Positions 60,849 through 64,000 of a stretch of DNA of 64,000 nucleotides are shown here, piece after piece. The stretch is from Bacteroidota bacterium (GTDB taxonomy: Bacteria; Bacteroidota; Bacteroidia; UBA8524), in the NCBI GenBank assembly GCA_008933805.1, contig WBUH01000013.1:62001-126000 (forward strand). The letters run 5' to 3'. The position numbers and the translations under genes are program-made. Within the stretch, counting starts at the first letter, position 1. Each line of letters opens with the position of its first letter. The notes under the pieces are model-generated. The model worked only from the letters and a program-made list of their open reading frames with translations. It searched no databases and was not told the origin of the DNA.

Positions 60849-62699
60849 CTAATTCTGGCCGTTCTGACTCACCACTTTAATATGAACAGAGCCTGAATGA
60901 TAGGTGCAATGCTCTGAAGCCTGTATCCACGCTGCCATTTTATAGGGCGGCTTACCTTGCAACGGAAAATTACCTTGCGGAAAACTCCACGTATAATCCT
61001 GTGAACTAACCGTTCCTTGCAGGTCATAGCTAACCCAATTGCTAACATTGTCCTGTTGTCCTATTGGTATATAAACTACCTTCCAATGCAATGCAGGGGG
61101 ATTATTTACCGCTTGCCCGTTGTGGTCGTACACTTTTGCTGTATAAGTTACTTTGGTGCCTTTAGCTATTTCGGTGGCGGCATTGCTTGTCGTCAATTCA
61201 ACTTTTGAATACGCTTTTACATCGGTAGTGATTGTTTCCGTAACCGTTTCGCCATTTACTGTGTACGTACAGGTTACAGTGCAGGGTCCGCCTTTATCTG
61301 CCTCAACCACCGTTGTAGGTATATTTCCTGCCGGTCCGTAAAACTTAAGTGACGCGGATGATAATGTCCAACTGAATGTTCCACCCTGCGGCTCAACCCT
61401 TGCAGTTAGTATCCTTCTCTCCTTTAAACACATTGTAGCCATTGGCGCATAGGCTATATCTATTTTAAGTGTCGGTTTTTCTAACACTATTACACGTACT
61501 TTTTTCTTATCAGAGCAATCGGTGCCTGTAAATTCCACTTCTGCCCAACCCTCCCCTGCTGTTACACCCTTAATAGTTACCGCCTGTTGGTTTGCTGCCC
61601 CTTCAATTTGCACATTATTACCTGCCGCCCAGCTAAATGAGCCTTGCATATTACCACTTGCAGTTATAGTGGCCGAAGTCCCTTTCAGCACCTTCACCGA
61701 GTCGGGCACAGTCACCATACATGGATTAACTTTTACCTTAATGATCTTTACAATAGTTTCCCCGCAGGCTTTAATGGTGCAGGTAACAGTTTGGTCGCCC
61801 GGTTGTTTAGGAGTTACAAACGCCACAAAATTGTACGGCCCTGAATTAAGTTGTAACCCGCTTGAAACCTCCCACGATACCTGACCTCCTGAGGGAGTAA
61901 TTGTTGGGTTAATGGTAAACTGTTTGCCCACTGCTGCCGTAATCTCATCAGGAACATTAAAAGTAACTACAGGCTTAATACAGTTAACAGCTACCGTATG
62001 CTTGTAACTTACGCCTTGTATGGTGTACTCTACCGTGAGGGTGCTATTACCCAAAGCGGTACTTTTAAACTGTACGGTTTGATTATTGTTACCGTTGGTA
62101 AGGGTTATATTTTCACCCGCAGTCCATTTAAAGCTGCCTCCGTAAGGGTACGCTTCGGCATAAATGGTAAATTCTCTATCTAAACATGAGGTAAAATTTT
62201 CAGGGGCTGATGTTTTAACACTGTAAACCTTAAACTCCAGCTTTTGCGAACCGGTTTTACTCACTATTTCGTGCACCCCGTTTTGGTCACCGTGAATGTG
62301 GCAACCTCCCCCATTGCAATTATAGGTAGACTGAACCGTTCCGCCCGCCCCCGCCCCTTGGGCTCTGCTAAACGTTACATCATAATTTGCAATTACTTCT
62401 GCATTCGCTGAAGTTCCGGGTATTGGAGCATTGTTAATATCAGGATATACTTTGCCCTGCCAGTTTTTTGTTTGGTTGGGACCGATGGATATATCGGCCG
62501 GACTTACATCCACCACAATAGGTCCCGTGTGACTAAGGTTTACGGTACCCTGTTCGTGTTTATCGGTAGTTTTTGATTGGGAGCCATCATAGAAAGTGTA
62601 TTTCCCGTTTTGGGTACTTACGTATAAACTGATTTCTCCCTGAGCGTAAACAATGCTTGCTGTAGTTGCAAAAAATAAAATCAGCAGTGCCTTTTTCAT
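60849..62699 (-). CDS. Secreted Ig/PKD-like repeat protein
   Basis: The 616-residue protein has a signal peptide (MKKALLILFFATTASIVYA, about 1-19). From about 165 onward it is made of tandem Ig- or PKD-like beta modules, each with a pattern such as YPYGGSFKWTAGENITLTNG, TPSGGQVSWEVSSGLQLNSG or PQGGTFSWTLSSASLKFYG. Four or five modules are present, each about 80 residues. Cysteines occur in pairs (NCNGGGCHIHG). No T9SS sorting domain is visible at the C-terminus, so it is probably periplasmic or exported by another route. The ligand is unknown. Confidence 0.75.
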   Translation of the reverse strand: MKKALLILFFATTASIVYAQGEISLYVSTQNGKYTFYDGSQSKTTDKHEQGTVNLSHTGPIVVDVSPADISIGPNQTKNWQGKVYPDINNAPIPGTSANAEVIANYDVTFSRAQGAGAGGTVQSTYNCNGGGCHIHGDQNGVHEIVSKTGSQKLEFKVYSVKTSAPENFTSCLDREFTIYAEAYPYGGSFKWTAGENITLTNGNNNQTVQFKSTALGNSTLTVEYTIQGVSYKHTVAVNCIKPVVTFNVPDEITAAVGKQFTINPTITPSGGQVSWEVSSGLQLNSGPYNFVAFVTPKQPGDQTVTCTIKACGETIVKIIKVKVNPCMVTVPDSVKVLKGTSATITASGNMQGSFSWAAGNNVQIEGAANQQAVTIKGVTAGEGWAEVEFTGTDCSDKKKVRVIVLEKPTLKIDIAYAPMATMCLKERRILTARVEPQGGTFSWTLSSASLKFYGPAGNIPTTVVEADKGGPCTVTCTYTVNGETVTETITTDVKAYSKVELTTSNAATEIAKGTKVTYTAKVYDHNGQAVNNPPALHWKVVYIPIGQQDNVSNWVSYDLQGTVSSQDYTWSFPQGNFPLQGKPPYKMAAWIQASEHCTYHSGSVHIKVVSQNGQN

Positions 62700-62725
62700 A
62701 ATTGGTAGGTTAAGGGTTGCTTAAT

Positions 62726-62756
62726 CAAATGTAGTTGAATTAGTTAGGAAACACAA
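62726..62756 (-). promoter_or_regulatory. Bacteroidota-type promoter of the Ig-like protein gene
   Basis: On the minus strand TTG at 62756..62754 and TACATTTG at 62733..62726 are 20 bases apart. The predicted transcript start is about 20 bases before the ATG at 62699. Confidence 0.5.
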
Positions 62757-62814
62757 CGAGGTGTTACTATTTTGTAATAATGGCGCGTTGAAAAAAATTG
62801 TAAGTTGCCGACGA

Positions 62815-63036
62815 ATGACTACCGACCCTCAACTACTGCTGCAACTGGTGAAAATGGAGATGCCTTTTGGGAAATACAAAGGCACTGTGCTGTGTGATTT
62901 ACCTGTATCGTACCTTGAGTGGTTTAACCGCAAGGGCTTTCCCCAAGGAAAGTTGGGAATGATGCTGCAAACCTTGTATGAAATAAAACTGAACGGGCTT
63001 GAATACCTGCTGGAACCCTTGAAAAAAATGAAGTAA
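62815..63036 (+). CDS. DUF3820 family protein
   Basis: The 73-residue protein, from the ATG at 62815, contains the family pattern MPFGKYKGTVLCDLPVSYLE, then WFNRKGFPQGKLGMMLQTLY and EIKLNGLEYLL. DUF3820 proteins are small, likely nucleic-acid-associated, and related to exonuclease-linked domains, but no clear function is known to me. An upstream extension to 62761 does not look conserved. Its stop overlaps the next gene's start by one base, so the two are probably cotranslated. Confidence 0.85.
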   Translation: MTTDPQLLLQLVKMEMPFGKYKGTVLCDLPVSYLEWFNRKGFPQGKLGMMLQTLYEIKLNGLEYLLEPLKKMK

Positions 63037-63506
63037 TGAAGGCTGCCACATTAGCTGAATTAAAACGCGAACTGAATGAACTGCCGACAAAGCAGGTGGT
63101 TGAACTGTGCCTAAGACTTACAAAATACAAAAAGGAAAACAAGGAACTGCTTACCTACTTGTTGTTTGAGGCACACGATGAACAGCAATACATCCGTAAT
63201 GTGCAGCTTGAAATAACCACCCAGTTTGGTGAAATAAACACTGACAACATTTATTACGCCAAAAAGGGGATTCGCAAAGTGTTACGAATGGCGAACAAGT
63301 TTATTAAATACAGTGGTAACAAACAAACCGAAGCTGAGGTACTGATTTATTATTGTCGTGAGTTGAAAGAAACAGGCATACCCGTGCACCGTTACCTCGA
63401 CTTATCTAAACTATACGACCGCCAGCTTGAAAAAATACGCAAGGCAGTAGCCACCCTTCACGAGGATTTGCAGTACGATTATTTGAAGGAGCTGGAAGGT
63501 TTATAA
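63036..63506 (+). CDS. Hypothetical helical protein
   Basis: The 156-residue protein is mostly helical and highly charged. It begins KAATLAELKRELNELPTKQV with VELCLRLTKYKKENKELLTY following, then FEAHDEQQYIRNVQLEITTQ and a C-terminal KIRKAVATLHEDLQYDYLKE. No catalytic motif, signal peptide or membrane segment is seen. It overlaps the DUF3820 gene by 1 base (TAATG), so the two may work together. No function is proposed. Confidence 0.8.
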   Translation: MKAATLAELKRELNELPTKQVVELCLRLTKYKKENKELLTYLLFEAHDEQQYIRNVQLEITTQFGEINTDNIYYAKKGIRKVLRMANKFIKYSGNKQTEAEVLIYYCRELKETGIPVHRYLDLSKLYDRQLEKIRKAVATLHEDLQYDYLKELEGL

Positions 63507-63509
63507 ATT

Positions 63510-63541
63510 AAAAAGGGCATGGCAAATTACCACACCCTTTA
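63510..63541. terminator. Probable terminator between converging genes
   Basis: AAAAGGG (63511..63517) pairs with CCCTTT (63535..63540), and TGG with CCA inside, leaving a 2-by-2 internal loop and a CAAATTA loop. A runs and T runs flank the stem. It lies between the hypothetical gene and the hydrolase gene coded on the other strand. Confidence 0.55.
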
Positions 63542-63565
63542 TATACACTTAAAATTGTCTTGAGG

Positions 63566-64000
63566 TCATTTCAATCCCTGCCACCACTCCACATAAGTTG
63601 CAGAGTCTTGTAGGCTAACTTCTTCACCTATTACAGGGGTAATAATGGGTTGATTGTTGGTTTTTGCAGCCGTGGTAACCCGTAGTATCGGGTCGTCCCA
63701 AGCATGGTTACCTAACGAAAACTTGGCCCAATGCACAGGAAGCAATTTGTATGCTTTTAGTTCTTTGGCTGCTTGTACTGCTTCTTCGGGCATCATGTGT
63801 ATGTATTTCCACCCTTTATCGTATTGCCCGCACTCAAGTATCGCAAGGTCAAACGGCCCGTATTTAGTTCCTATTTCGGCAAAGTGTTTATCATGGCCTG
63901 AATCGCCGCCTAAGTATATCTTTTTGGTGGGTGTTTGATATACAAACGATACCCACAACGAACGGTTACGTTTAAATCCACGACCTGAAAAGTGTCTGGC
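63566..64000 (-). CDS. Metallo-beta-lactamase-fold hydrolase (UlaG/NAPE-PLD-like), 5' part cut by window edge
   Basis: The frame is open from the right edge to a stop at 63566, giving 144 visible residues of the C-terminal half. It shows ARHFSGRGFKRNRSLWVSF, IYLGGDSGHDKHFAEIG with a metal-binding aspartate, ECGQYDKGWKYIHMMPEEAV, and PVHWAKFSLGNHAWDDPI with a further metal histidine. This matches the NAPE-PLD-like zinc hydrolases found widely in bacteria. The HxHxDH motif should lie outside the window. The substrate is unknown. Confidence 0.88.
   Translation of the reverse strand, partial: ARHFSGRGFKRNRSLWVSFVYQTPTKKIYLGGDSGHDKHFAEIGTKYGPFDLAILECGQYDKGWKYIHMMPEEAVQAAKELKAYKLLPVHWAKFSLGNHAWDDPILRVTTAAKTNNQPIITPVIGEEVSLQDSATYVEWWQGLK

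Overview
The window is chromosomal DNA of a member of the Bacteroidota. The evidence is a secreted protein with a C-terminal type IX secretion sorting domain and SusE-like repeats (53319..54806), phylum-type promoters of the TTTG / TAnnTTTG form (clearest at 54888..54918), and an rpmH-rnpA-yidD cluster with an L34 sequence typical of the phylum. No tRNA, rRNA, CRISPR array or insertion sequence was recognised. No gene-free stretch exceeds 300 bases.

Region 1 (1..52114) is one continuous minus-strand locus for a complex surface polysaccharide (Wzx/Wzy-type capsule, exopolysaccharide or O antigen). Read in the direction of transcription it begins with the export genes wza and wzc, which end in a strong hairpin terminator. 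A separate promoter then drives a winged-helix regulator and more than 40 sugar genes. These are: UDP-HexNAc dehydrogenase and UDP-uronate epimerase; a neuB/neuC/neuA nonulosonic-acid module holding a formyltransferase, a deacetylase, a FemAB-like acyltransferase and a 2-hydroxyacid dehydrogenase; the Wzx flippase; a complete pseudaminic-acid module (pseB, pseC, pseH, a fused cytidylyltransferase-aminotransferase, pseG, pseI) followed by another formyltransferase/deacetylase pair; a KpsS-like transferase; an acyl-carrier-protein module (MaoC-ketoreductase fusion, methyltransferase, SDR remnant, FkbH-like HAD protein, ACP, acyltransferase); an AsnB-type amidotransferase; a three-gene nucleotidyltransferase / HAD phosphatase / nucleotidyltransferase-kinase module; the Wzy polymerase; several glycosyltransferases; a NodU-type carbamoyltransferase, a CapK-type ligase and acyltransferases; and finally a WecA-like initiating transferase that runs off the left edge.

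Region 2 (52296..57551) is housekeeping: asd, a T9SS cargo protein, then on the plus strand rpmH, rnpA, yidD and a carboxy-terminal-processing protease. Region 3 (57576..64000) holds rlmD, a small membrane protein, a possible delta-endotoxin-domain-I-like protein, a secreted Ig-like repeat protein, a DUF3820 protein, a hypothetical protein, and a metallo-beta-lactamase-fold hydrolase cut by the right edge.

The polysaccharide genes fit together as follows. WecA-like transferase starts the repeat unit on undecaprenyl phosphate. Two different nonulosonic acids are made, each with its own deacetylase plus formyltransferase. Uronic acids can be amidated by AsnB. Acyl, carbamoyl and possibly glyceryl groups decorate the unit. 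Wzx and Wzy flip and polymerise it, and Wza/Wzc export it. All functions are inferred from sequence reading alone.
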